DNA of 23,264 bases from Hydnum rufescens UP504 (Eukaryota; Basidiomycota; Agaricomycetes; Cantharellales; Hydnaceae): assembly GCA_014904985.1 (NCBI GenBank), contig MU129193.1, positions 37,957-61,220 of the forward strand, read 5' to 3'. Position numbers and translations under genes: made by a program. Position 1 is the first letter of the stretch. The number at the start of each line of letters is the position of its first letter. Below the pieces are notes generated by a model. The model was not told where the DNA came from, ran no database searches, and saw only the letters and a program-made list of their open reading frames with translations. Shown piece by piece: positions 1 through 8,681 of the stretch.

Positions 1-569
1 TCCGAAACAGGAACCATTCTTCTCCCAGTCCAGTTTCCGCTTAGTTCCTTCGCCCAAGTCCACTTTGCTTCCGGCTTGATTCCGGTTTGACTCCGATCCA
101 ACCCTATTGTTGTTCATTTCCCTTTCATTTCCCATTGCTTCCAGTTTGTCCCCTGGGCAAGTTCCTGTTCCTGTTCCTGTCTCCCTTAACCACCCACAGT
201 TTAGCGATCACTCCCTCGTAGTATAGTCATCATGTATAAGTAGTCCGAGAGCGAAGTCCAGAGACCCCAGTTTGGTCTCTCAGGATTTCCGCTGTTACTC
301 TGGACTACAGGTCAGCCTTCATGTATTCCGTATTCATATTACATAATCTCAGGATTTCTGCTGTTACTCCGGACTACAGACTACAGCTCTGAGTATCATC
401 CAGTTGACTCCACGAGCTAAGAGCCACTGTGCTCATTTCTGCCTAGTCCCTTCCGGGCTGCTGGACCGCTCCTCCGACATCCCTAAACCTCCTTATCTCA
501 TTCTTGCCTGGATTCTTGCGGACTTAGCTGGACTTACACCGGACTTAGCCAGAATTATTTGTGTTTACA
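1..569 (+). repeat. Ty3/gypsy LTR, copy 1 (window starts inside it)
   Basis: This is the first of three copies of one LTR; the others are 6819-7461 (same strand) and 14874-15515 (opposite strand). Shared landmarks in order are CCACTTTGCTTCCGGCTTG, a CCTGTTCCTGTTCCTGTCTC stretch, the GTAGTATAGTCAT block, and an end reading GAATTATTTGTGTTTACA. The right boundary is set at the ACA of 567-569, because a primer-binding-site-like sequence follows at once. The first 20 or so bases align poorly with the other copies. Copies differ mainly by 1-2 nt indels. Confidence 0.75.
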
Positions 570-593
570 TTTGTTTGGTGCCCTCATCACAGC
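570..593 (+). other. Primer-binding-site region after LTR copy 1
   Basis: TTTGTTTGGTGCCCTCATC lies directly after the LTR. The inverted copy reads TTTGGCGCCCTCATCC at the same place (14850-14873), which resembles the post-LTR sequence of many Ty3/gypsy elements. I infer a tRNA primer-binding site but cannot name the tRNA. Confidence 0.5.
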
Positions 594-1098
594 ATGGCCC
601 TGACATCCCAAGGATCAAAGTGTTGCCATCAATCCAACTCCCAGCGACTGATGCAACACCTTGCCAACTTTGAAGTCCACTTGAAGAAACAACTTCATGT
701 ACCCTTCAAGGTCCCCTATGGCAAGGCAAGGGAGTGGAAGCAATTTTGGAGGATGAAGTGGAGTTGTGAGATGCTGATCTGGGCTCAGATATCGAAGTGG
801 GTGTTAGCAACATCGAAGATGACAATGACATCAATGACACCCAATTGAGCAGTGGCGGAGAAGGCCAGCCTCACCAACCACAGTACAATAGGGGTCTCTT
901 TCCTACTGCACTGGTGGATGAAGTGCATGGGGTTACTGAGGCCTTTCATCACACTTTGGAAGCCATGGCCAAAAATATAACTGCCTGCTGCATCAAGTCC
1001 TCCAACTGGAAAATATTGGTGACTCTTTCCACTCCAAGCAGCTGCCTAATCCATTCAATGATATAGTCAAAAATGGAAACTTGCTGGTCTTCCCAAAT

Positions 1099-1159
1099 GT
1101 TAGTACACCATGTTTATTGTGATGGTTTATTGATGCTGATAAACCCCTTCCACTTTTAG
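1099..1159 (+). other. Probable spliceosomal intron in gene X (left copy)
   Basis: GTTAGT opens and CTTTTAG closes a 61-nt segment, with GCTGATAAAC as a possible branch point. Splicing joins PK to LSPGELQLKYAKEKEQ in frame, using codon CCC AAA T|TG TCT. The inverted copy keeps the same boundaries (14310-14372, 63 nt). Confidence 0.6.
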
Positions 1160-2202
1160 TGTCTCCAGGTGAACTTCAACTCAAATATGCCAAGGAGAAA
1201 GAACAGTTCAATGGGGATGCCGATGGCCTAGAGGCATGGCTAGATGACCTGCGATCACTCACCCAACAATCAAAGGTGGATAAGGATATCCAAGTCACAA
1301 GTGCACCAAGCTCACCAAATACATCCATTGGAAAAAGAAGCTTCTCATGGGCGAAATTCAGCACATGGCCACTTTGATGCCCATGTTGTTGCATTCATTG
1401 TTTGCTCTTGGCCTGATCCATATGCTGCCCATGCACAGAATGCCATCTTTTTTGGATCTTCAGAAATCCAACAGCTTGCCAAGAAGCAGTTTAATCTGAA
1501 GAAGTCTCTTGAGGAGCTGTTTGTTAAGCTCATGAATGAGCAGCTGGATGCTACTGGAATTTCAAAGTGGCATGAAGAGGCAGAAAAAGTACAGCAAGAA
1601 CACAAACTTAAGACCAGAGACTTGGCCTACTCTGCAACCTCAAAGTATTTGAGGAACTTGTTCATCTCCAATGGCCATGCCTGGTTTCCAGTTTCTGTTC
1701 CTTGGTCCAATTACTTGCATTGCTTTGCCAGCATCATATTCACTTCATTGGGTGCTGCTTGAAGAAGAATGCCTGCTCCACATCCAAGCTGCACCAACAA
1801 GAGCTGGAAGGTGGACAGTGGGAGATTCCTTGTTTCCAAGTTCCAAAAGGGAATAGCTGCCCCATTAAGCTTGAAAGATGGACTGAGGATGATGCTGATG
1901 ATGACACTGCTGTCCCATTGGTCATTGACAGGGATGGTAATGCAGTCTGCCATGTCCAAGATGCAGGCTAGAATTTGGATCCGAGTCAACCACAACTTCA
2001 ACAAGGCAGCCCAAACTGACCTCATGGAAAGTCTCAGAAAGCCCCAGCTCTGCTGCCAAGTCCAAGGGCATTGCAACGGTCTACTCACATTCAATCAAAG
2101 CCCTTCATTGATGAATCTGACTCTGATTCTCTGGACTTCGATAACCCAATGCTTTGCATTGAATTCTCCCACGACTTCAAGTCATTCAGTGACTTTGAGA
2201 TT

Positions 2203-2402
2203 GGGTCCTCCAGCAGATTCAAGATTGGATCCTCCAGCGAGTTCAAGATTGGATCCTCCAGCAAGTTCAAGATTGGAGCCTCCAGCAAGTTCAAGTTTGA
2301 ATTATTTGGGAACTTCAAATTTGGACCATTCAATGGCTTCAAATTTGGATCCTTCAGTGACTTCGAATTTGGATCATTTGGTGACTTTGAGTTCAAATCC
2401 TG
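2203..2402 (+). repeat. 24-bp tandem repeat in gene X, about 8 units
   Basis: The unit is near GGATCCTCCAGCAAGTTCAA plus GATT. Units are clean at first and diverge to the right (for example GGATCCTTCAGTGACTTCGA at 2347). The 24-nt period keeps frame. The frame judged correct from the inverted copy reads PPASSRLD-type octapeptides. In this copy two 1-nt deletions near 2146-2158 bring FKIGSSSK-type octapeptides into frame with the upstream part instead. Confidence 0.85.
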
Positions 2403-2753
2403 TGGCCACAATGCACCCTGGTGTTGGCCCAGGTGGTGTTTGGAACTCTGATGGTTCAGTTCAGGCCTTGGTGTCGATTTAGGCTTAAGTACAATGGGTC
2501 TGGGTTCTAATCCAAACCTGTATGGACCATCAACATCGACCTTCAGTAACACAGTGCCCACAGTGACACATTCTGTGTGCCTGTCTATCCTACCAATCTG
2601 ACCTCAATGACCAGCTCTGTGTCACTATCTCCCATTCAGTTTGATCTCTCCAATATCTCCACTGATCAACTCGAATCTATGGACTTCTCTTCTTTTCCAC
2701 AAGACTCAAATAACCATATCTCTTCTAATGTCCCAGTGACCTCATCTCACAAC

Positions 2754-2842
2754 TTATACTCTTCTAATTCCACCCCTGTGTATAACTACATCATGTCTTA
2801 TAGTTTTCTAATCCCACTCCTGTGTATAAATACTCCTCTGTG
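2754..2842 (+). repeat. 44-bp tandem duplication with TATA-like motifs
   Basis: Two 44-bp units begin TTATACTCTTCTAATTCCAC (2754) and TTATAGTTTTCTAATCCCAC (2798). Each contains CCTGTGTATAA, and the second extends to TGTATAAATACTCC, a plausible TATA box pointing toward the interior of the inverted-repeat structure. The inverted copy has the same arrangement at about 12620-12710. Confidence 0.6.
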
Positions 2843-2956
2843 TCCATAGTTTGTACATACACCTCATAATAGAAGTTGCTTCTACTACAGTGGTACAGGA
2901 GAGAGTCCTAGTTGAGATCTATAAGTTGGAGCTTGGTTTGATATGTGAAGTCCCAC

Positions 2957-2988
2957 ACAGGGGCCCCTGGGGGCCCCTGCCTGAACCA
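2957..2988 (+). repeat. G/C palindromic inner end of the left inverted-repeat arm
   Basis: Two overlapping GGGGCCCC-centred palindromes (AGGGGCCCCT, then GGGGGCCCC) sit at the end of similarity with the inverted copy. Beyond CTGAACCA (2981-2988) the two copies share nothing. The matching end on the right is 12474-12507. Confidence 0.6.
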
Positions 2989-3618
2989 CGTATTTCAATG
3001 GGCTTGGTTTTTGCTGCTGAGTTGGTTGGATCGACTCCTCGTAACAAGTTATGGTATGTATTCAGTGATGGAGATGATGATGGTATGGACTAGCTATAGT
3101 CAATGATATATTGTGGGGTGCTTATGATAGGCTTATACAGTTGTGTTGAACTGTTTACTGCATTTGTGGTTACCTGTTGTGTCCTCCTGGTCAAAAATGC
3201 GGATTCTAAAGAGGGTTCTGGACTAGTTTAAGCTTGATTCAGTGTGTCAAATGTATTCTTTTCTTCTTCTGACTTGACTTTATTATTACTCACCTTTCCT
3301 TGGATGTTCAGCAACTCTAACCTTAGGTCCTGAACTATCCTTGGCTCAGTATTTCGCGTAGAGGGCTTCCAGTGACTTAGTCTTAACAACCTTGTATGAT
3401 GACTTAGCTCCAGATGACTTTAGATCAGTACTCTCTTAAGATGCAAGCAGATTTGTAGAAGTGGAGTATATTCCAGTAGTGAGAAGATGATGGGGGATAC
3501 AGGAAAATCTACCAGCTTTTATACCTTTCTGAAGGTGGCTGTGGTTTTAAAGAATATGACTCACTCCTAGGGTGGAGTCAATGCTGAGAACAATAGGTTG
3601 CATAGGAGGGGATTCATC

Positions 3619-3765
3619 ATATAAGTGGTGTGCTCGATGATAGGTGAGTCATTCGAGAACATGAACAAAAGGTGTTAAGAAGGTTGTACTGTCATAAAGT
3701 GGTGTGCAAGGTGAGGGTGAGTCATTCCATAAACAGAACAAAAAAGGAGTCAAGGGAGTGTTATC
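3619..3765 (+). repeat. Imperfect tandem repeat, about 72 bp x 2
   Basis: Both units carry AAGTGGTGTGC, then GGTGAGTCATTC (with local variation), then GAACAAAA and a GTTAAGAAGG or GTCAAGGGAG tail. Each includes TGAGTCAT, the core recognised by fungal Gcn4/AP-1-type bZIP factors; a regulatory role is only inferred. Confidence 0.5.
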
Positions 3766-3863
3766 TTTCTGTATCTGTAGGTTCTTAGAAGTAAATTGTG
3801 GCAATTGGAGCATGAAATCAAAGGATATTCTGAGTTCTGGAGATTGTAATGTTTGTCATTGAG

Positions 3864-3955
3864 TCGAGTGGTTAAGATGTTTTGTTGCCTTGCTGGCTTG
3901 ATAATGGGACAAAGTGCAGGCTGGGGGATGGGGATTTTGATGCCAGAATACAACG
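3864..3955 (+). ncRNA. tRNA-like (class II) or SINE-head relic
   Basis: AGTCGAGTGGTTAAGATG (about 3863-3880) closely matches the A-box/D-arm of serine or leucine tRNAs. About 50 nt downstream, GGGGATTTTGATGCC is a degraded T-arm/B-box. The acceptor stem and anticodon arm do not fold convincingly, so I see a tRNA-derived pseudogene or SINE head rather than a working tRNA. Confidence 0.3.
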
Positions 3956-4544
3956 AAGTCTACATTCCGTGAATAGAGGTTTCTGGTTGGTTATCATTCG
4001 ATGCGATTTTAACAGCTCTCTGGCGGCGTGGTGGTTGCCGGAGCAGATCCGCGTGTAAACTGGGGACAGAGAAATTTTACATTTTTTACTTGGCATGGGT
4101 GTTGATTCTCTGATAGGTAAGTATTGTCTGTAGATGTTCAGTTTTGATCTGTTCTTCAAGGTGCTCAGTACCGTGGGCGGGATGCGGATTTGTTTATATC
4201 TTGTCCAGCGTGCGGTTGTTTAACGAGAGGATTTGGATGGCGAACTGAATCGGAGAAATTCGTTTGTTTTACTGGAAAATCCCGGATCTTTGGACAGTCA
4301 ATATTTGGTCTGGAGGAGTGCTATCTGGTCCGTTTGACTGGGACATCGTATATAGGTATGTAATCGGCTCGATATGTTTATTGGGCATGGGGCGTACTCT
4401 CCGATCAAAACTGACAGAGTAAATAGGAACGAATTCGATTTCTGTCACATAGCTCTTAAAGTTTGTTTCGTAATAGGTCACTATGTGATCATCTCCGAGA
4501 TGGCTGGCGGAATGCAGATGGATATTTCGCCATTTTTGATACTT

Positions 4545-6680
4545 GCGATGTTTTATCTTCAAACACCGGAGCCAGTACTCTCGCAGCCTCCGAAAGTAGG
4601 GATGGAAGGTGTGGCACCCAGTTTTTAGGTTTTCCTATCGAAAAGGCCTGTCGGGAGGGCAAGAGCGAATTATGACCATCTATGACAAGGGAGCTCATGG
4701 CGCATTATTCCGAGCTCTGGAGGGCATGGGAGACATTACCTTTAGAGGGCTCTCCACATCCAATGCGTATATCTTGACAGACCACCAGAACCTTCAGTAC
4801 TTCCAGGGACTGCACAGAAGCTGAATCAGAACAAGCCGTGCCTGCGAAGTATTTTCCTTTCCCGCGCGTTCCAATTCACGCCCTCCAGCAGCCGGCCTCC
4901 AGATCACAGGTCTGGGAAACCGGGGAGGCTCTTAACCCAGGCGCCCAGACCATCCCGCCAAGGATACTCTGATAACTCCAGATGTAGCTTCCTACTGAAG
5001 CCCGACTGCTTTCCAGTCCCGCGCCCTAGACGCCACAAGGTTTTTTGTGGCAGTGGGAAGGACCTAGTCGGAGCTTTTGATGGCTCGGATCCAAAAGGGC
5101 AACAGAGATGTATGACAAATGGAGTCCAGATCATCAAGCTGGGAGCTAAACGGAGATGCCTGAAGGCTCACCTGCAAAGATTGGCGAACTCCAAGGTCTC
5201 TGGTCCATTTTTCTGCTGACGGTGCTGATGTTCCACTGGACTCCCAATACTCTTGGTCATGGACCTAGCCGATGAACACCATGACACCCAATCCACAGGC
5301 CACCTCCGGACGTATGGAAGCACATAGATGAAGCTTGTGTCCGCACTACTGGTGGCCCAGGGATGGTCATTGGTATGTCGCAACCGTATGTTATCCACCG
5401 TGTGACACCTGGCAATCAGACCAAAACCTTCCCAATCCAGAGACCATCCAGAACTCTCCACCCTATCGGTTCCCAGACTGCGATTGGCAAGTCGATTATC
5501 AGTGGACGATGATCACGGAGCTCCAGTAGTCGCGGATGGAGTGTTTGACCAGCTGTGATGTATCGTCGTCGACCGACTCTCCAAACGGATTCAATGTGAT
5601 GCCCGACAACAACCACAGGTGATTCCGCGCCGGATTCGCCCACCTTTTCGTGGGAGACAATGTCTTGGGAGGCACCACGGCCTTCCAGAGGACCATCATC
5701 AGCAATCGGGGGCGACCACCATCACCTCGAGTCCAGAAGGAACTCAATTCACTCCTTGGAGTTAAAACCAAAAAATCTTCTCCACAGCATTCCACCCCCA
5801 GACAGAACGGACAGACGGAGCCGAGTCAATCAGGAGATCGAGCATGATAGCCTCCGGATCTTTGTGCAACCACAGACAAAATTGATTGCGCAGACTGGCT
5901 TTCCCTATGGCGGAGTTTGCAACGGAATAACTGGATGTCACTCCTCCCACCGGGGAGACCCCATTTCCGCCTTGACTCCGGCCAAGTCGATTCCTCGCCT
6001 TCTCGTCTACTGAGCCAATCCGCCCTGGATGTTCGTCAAATTGCGAGGCACGGACGTTTGTCTACACAGATGCCCAGAGAAATCCTCTGAGGAAGGCCCA
6101 GTTCTGCTTCTCGCCAACCATGCCAAGGACGATGGCTCGATCACTAGGATGGCTCACTTGACAGAAGCCCCCGGAGTATGCCAGTCAGAGTACGTCAGTA
6201 TGGCTGGATGCTCACAACATTTCCAACTTGACCGCCCCAGCCCGGAAAGCTCTCGGACAAGTGTGTAGGCCCCATACAAAGTGGACAAAGCGCTGGGATG
6301 TCCCCGCCTCTGCAAATCCGGCTCAAAACTTCCCATCCTTAACCATTTGCGAGTCCACCTGGTGCGTTCCATGATGTCTTGAAACTCTGCCCTTTCCAGC
6401 CTGCACCGCAATTACAGATTGCATTGCCACACGTCCTTCCGGCCCCCCTCCCACCTTTCCTGATAGGTGGCTTGAGGGAGAGTATGAGGTGGGAGCGCGA
6501 TTGAAAAACTCGCCACTATTTCCGGAGGCCAACTCCAGTACTTTGGTGAAAATGAAAGGCTACCGCCCTCGGAGAACCAATGGCTTCCAGAGGACCCGAA
6601 TCTAGTAATGCCCCCGGAAGTCGTTCGTGGAGTTCCACCTTGCTCATCCAGGAAGCCCTCAAATGGACAGTGCATTTGAC
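4545..6680 (+). pseudogene. Ty3/gypsy chromovirus pol relic: RNase H, integrase, chromodomain
   Basis: Blocks appear in the usual Ty3/gypsy order but in shifting frames. RNase H: WHPVFRFSYRKG (about 4610), TIYDKGAHGALFRALEGM, then ILTDHQNLQYFQGL (about 4771-4812). Integrase zinc-binding part: HYWWP and a CYPPCDT segment (about 5343-5410), with the Cys pair displaced. Integrase core: WTMITELQ (about 5505), VDRLSKRIQCD (about 5571), IISNRG (about 5695) where families have SDRG, so the second catalytic Asp reads Asn, then KELNSLLGVKTK and NGQTEPSQ (about 5738-5830). C-terminal part: LDAHNIS-like and RPS-KLSDK-like traces (6200-6270). Chromodomain-like: GEYEVGA, a WKW-type strand and NQWL-like traces (6475-6610). 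Protease and reverse transcriptase are not seen. The many small indels would block a polyprotein. It is followed by a purine tract and LTR2. Confidence 0.85.
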
Positions 6681-6803
6681 TTTCTCCTCCATTGGTTCCG
6701 GACATTGTTCCACTCCGTAACTGAACCCCCTGCCAGACCTCCCGGAGCTGGTTGACCCATTGGATCCCTGCCTCCTCCGCGCCAATCGGGGAGCGATCGG
6801 CCC

Positions 6804-6818
6804 CTAAGGAGGGGGGGG
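6804..6818 (+). other. Polypurine tract before LTR copy 2
   Basis: AAGGAGGGGGGGG ends directly at the TG that opens LTR2, the expected layout for plus-strand priming in an LTR retrotransposon oriented left to right. Confidence 0.6.
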
Positions 6819-7461
6819 TGAGTGCTTCAGGCGTTGTCCCTCTATCTCCGGTGCCACTCCGGTCCTTGTCCACCCACCTCCAGTCCAGTTCTGCCGCTTT
6901 GATTTCCTTCGCCCAAGTCCACTTTGCTTCCGGCTTGATTTTCCGGTTTTGACTCCTGATCCAACCCTATTGTGGTTTTCATTTCCCTTTCATTTCCCAT
7001 TGCTTCCAGTTTTGTCCCCTTGGGCAAGTTCCTGTTCCTGTTCCTGTCTCCCTTGTAACCACCCACAGTTTTAGCGATCACCTCCTCGTAGTATAGTCAT
7101 CAGTGTATAAGTATCCGAGAGCGGAGAGTCCAGAGACCCCAGCTTTGGTCTGCTCAGGATTTTCCGCTGTTGACTGCTGGACCCTACAGGTCAGCCTTTC
7201 ATTGTTATTCCGTATTCATATTACATAAATCTCAGGATTTCTGCTGTTACTCCGGGACTACAGACTACAGCTCTGAGTATCATCCAGGTTGACTCCACGA
7301 GCTTAAGGACCACTGTGCTCATTTTCTGCCTAGTCCTTCCGGGCTGCTGGACCGCTCCTCCGACACCCTTAAACCTCTCTTATCTCATTCTTGCCTGGAT
7401 TCTTCGCGGACCTAGCTGGACTTACACCGGACTCAAGCCCAGAATTATTTAGTGTATTACA
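6819..7461 (+). repeat. Ty3/gypsy LTR, copy 2
   Basis: This 643-bp copy runs from TG after the purine tract to ACA before the primer-binding sequence. It matches copy 1 across its length and inverted copy 3 (642 bp). Relative to copy 1 it has many single-base insertions (for example TTTTGACTCC for TTTGACTCC). It would be the 3' LTR of the pol relic. Confidence 0.8.
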
Positions 7462-7522
7462 GTTTGTTTGGTGCCGCCTCATCACAGCATGGCCTGGACA
7501 TCTGCGCAAGGGATCAGAAAAC
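7462..7522 (+). other. Post-LTR leader repeated after LTR copy 2
   Basis: GTTTGTTTGGTGCCGCCTCA, then AGCATGGCCTGGACATC and CAAGGGATCA, repeats the leader that follows LTR1 and LTR3. LTR2 is therefore also joined to internal sequence on its right, as in LTR-internal-LTR-internal tandems. Similarity stops near 7522, shortly before the hairpin arrays. Confidence 0.6.
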
Positions 7523-7845
7523 AGAAATACAGTCTCCCATCTACACACTGGCTGAACCAGAGTTTGATTTGACAGTCATCGGAGCTCCCAATCCTTCTTC
7601 TATAGTGCTGCTTTCAATTCTTCTACTAACATACTTTTATTATTCCAGGTCATGGCCTGGTCCCAGGTACTGAACGAAACCATGCCAAATCAACCAAACT
7701 AATGACACCATGCAACTGAACCCCACTGAATGAAATCCCGCCAAGCAAAACCATGCCAAATGACAATGCAATACGATGAGGACGCCAGTGATGGGGACAG
7801 GCTGATCAAGTGGCTCAACAACACCACTGACATCACGCCCCACAG

Positions 7846-7873
7846 AACCACACCCGCTGAGGTGGGTGTGGTT
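7846..7873 (+). repeat. Exon-terminal hairpin B1
   Basis: AACCACACCC (7846-7855) pairs with GGGTGTGGTT (7864-7873). The donor AAG|GTAAGT begins 10 nt later. Confidence 0.7.
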
Positions 7874-7882
7874 CTACATAAG

Positions 7883-7975
7883 GTAAGTAAGGTCTAACAG
7901 TGCAAAAAGAGCAGCAAATGCTGCTCTTTTTGCACTGGTTTTAATTTAAAACTAACACGTTATTTATTATTCTAG
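7883..7975 (+). other. Left intron 1 with hairpin A1
   Basis: The donor is AAG|GTAAGTAAGG, the branch point AACTAACACG, and the acceptor TTATTATTCTAG|GT. Inside, an 18-bp perfect inverted repeat (AGTGCAAAAAGAGCAGCA at 7899-7916, partner 7919-7936) leaves a 2-nt loop. The gap from hairpin to acceptor is 39 nt. Confidence 0.75.
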
Positions 7976-8151
7976 GTTATCGCCTGAAGTACATACAGCA
8001 AGATGAAGACCCACCAAATGAACCCCCCCCCTGCAAATGACAATGCCCCTGCAAAATGAAAGCCACAAATGTGCCCTGCCAAAAGAATGAGTGCCAAACA
8101 AAACCCAGGAATGAGGACACACAACACAGGACCATGGAACCCCCCAGACAA

Positions 8152-8181
8152 ACCACACACCTGCTTCGGCAGGTGTGTGGT
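8152..8181 (+). repeat. Exon-terminal hairpin B2 with TTCG loop
   Basis: ACCACACACCTGC (8152-8164) pairs perfectly with GCAGGTGTGTGGT (8169-8181) around TTCG closed by C-G. In RNA this is the exceptionally stable cUUCGg tetraloop. Confidence 0.8.
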
Positions 8182-8190
8182 AATCTTAAG

Positions 8191-8292
8191 ATAAGTTTTT
8201 ATTGTGCCAAAGGAGCAGCGTATGCTGCTCCTTTTGCATAGGTTTTTCTTTCTTTTTACTAACATATTATTCATTTTTATTATAGTTTCTAG
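8191..8292 (+). other. Left intron 2 with hairpin A2 and altered donor
   Basis: By alignment with its neighbours the donor is AAG|ATAAGT instead of AAG|GTAAGT, a change at the first intron base. The branch point is TTACTAACATATT and the acceptor TTTCTAG|GT. Hairpin A2 pairs AAAGGAGCAGC (8209-8219) with GCTGCTCCTTT (8224-8234). Against the other copies an A-T pair has become G-C on both arms. Confidence 0.6.
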
Positions 8293-8383
8293 GTTAATGA
8301 GTCTGCGCCTGACAACCCCCAAACCCACCTGAGCCCCATACGAAAACCCAATAGAGGAAGGCACATGACCATGGTATGAACAA

Positions 8384-8413
8384 GTACCACACCCGCTTCA
8401 GCAGGTGTGGTAC
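8384..8413 (+). repeat. Exon-terminal hairpin B3
   Basis: GTACCACACC (8384-8393) pairs with GGTGTGGTAC (8404-8413), with an inner CGC-TTCA-GCA loop region. The donor follows after 6 nt (TACAAG|GTAAGT region). Confidence 0.7.
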
Positions 8414-8419
8414 TACAAG

Positions 8420-8519
8420 GTAAGTAAAGCTGTACACCCCCAACAGCGCAAAAAGAGCAGCGAATGCTGCTCTTTTTGCACCAGTTTTAATTTTCTAACT
8501 AATACATCTATCATTCTAG
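8420..8519 (+). other. Left intron 3 with hairpin A3
   Basis: The donor is CAAG|GTAAGTAAAG, the branch point TCTAACTAATAC, and the acceptor ATCATTCTAG|G. GCAAAAAGAGCAGC (8448-8461) pairs with GCTGCTCTTTTTGC (8466-8479) around GAAT. The hairpin-to-acceptor gap is about 40 nt. Confidence 0.75.
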
Positions 8520-8681
8520 GCTCTCACTTTAAATGAAGACCTGTGAAAGGAAACTGCCCCCCCCCTGAAACGATAACCTGCTGAAACCCATGATGATGAC
8601 ATGCCGAACAAAGACATGAAACAACACCGGAACCTGCATGAACCACACATCTGCTACAGCGGGTGTGTGGTTCTATACAAG

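Larger units (their letters stand above)
594..2850 (+). pseudogene. Gene X, left copy: unknown fungal protein gene, frameshifted
   Basis: I do not recognise this family. It starts at the ATG of 594, just after the primer-binding region, with MALTSQGS. Segments in order are an acidic stretch (SNIEDDNDINDTQLSS, about 803-850), a helical stretch (EAFHHTLEAMAKN, about 939-980), a 61-nt intron (1099-1159), a conserved block (KYAKEKEQFNGDADGLEAWL, about 1185-1245), a block containing HVVAFIVCSWPDPYAAHAQN (about 1380-1440), a charged helical block (QFNLKKSLEELFVKLMNEQ, about 1488-1545), an acidic block (WTEDDADDDTAVPLVIDRDG, about 1880-1940), and an 8-residue tandem repeat (2203-2402). Blocks lie in different frames because of 1-2 nt indels; some are absent from the inverted copy at 12613-14849, so the two copies are broken at different sites. 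It is not recognisable as gag. Its place right behind an LTR in both copies suggests carriage by the element. Confidence 0.55.
2989..4544. other. Unassigned region between gene X and the gypsy pol relic
   Basis: No convincing reading frame is seen; open frames here stay under about 100 codons and lack recognisable motifs. Contents I can support are a 72-bp imperfect tandem repeat (3619-3765), three TGAGTCA/TGACTCA heptamers (3557, 3645, 3718), and a tRNA-like block (3864-3955). If LTR1 and LTR2 bound a single element, this stretch occupies the place where protease and reverse transcriptase would be expected, but I cannot see them. Confidence 0.4.

Noticed and set aside
1345..1605. Minus-strand Cys/Ser-rich small protein (also at 13863-14111)
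   Set aside because: It is antisense to the best conserved block of gene X in both copies.
2091..2561. Minus-strand 156-codon frame over the gene X repeat
   Set aside because: It is the antisense of the 24-bp repeat, kept open only because the period is a multiple of three.
594..2850. Gene X as gag
   Set aside because: Position fits, but I see no capsid-like motif or CCHC zinc knuckle, and it contains an intron and a Ser/Pro minisatellite.
3866..3955. Functional tRNA-Ser or tRNA-Leu gene
   Set aside because: The A-box is good but the T-arm is mismatched and the acceptor and anticodon stems do not pair.
6412..6873. Minus-strand 153-codon frame
   Set aside because: It lies antisense to the chromodomain region, purine tract and LTR start, which explain the sequence better.
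7899..7936. Intronic hairpins with T-runs as bacterial-type terminators
   Set aside because: The T-run is part of the stem, not downstream of it, and the surrounding sequence is fungal.
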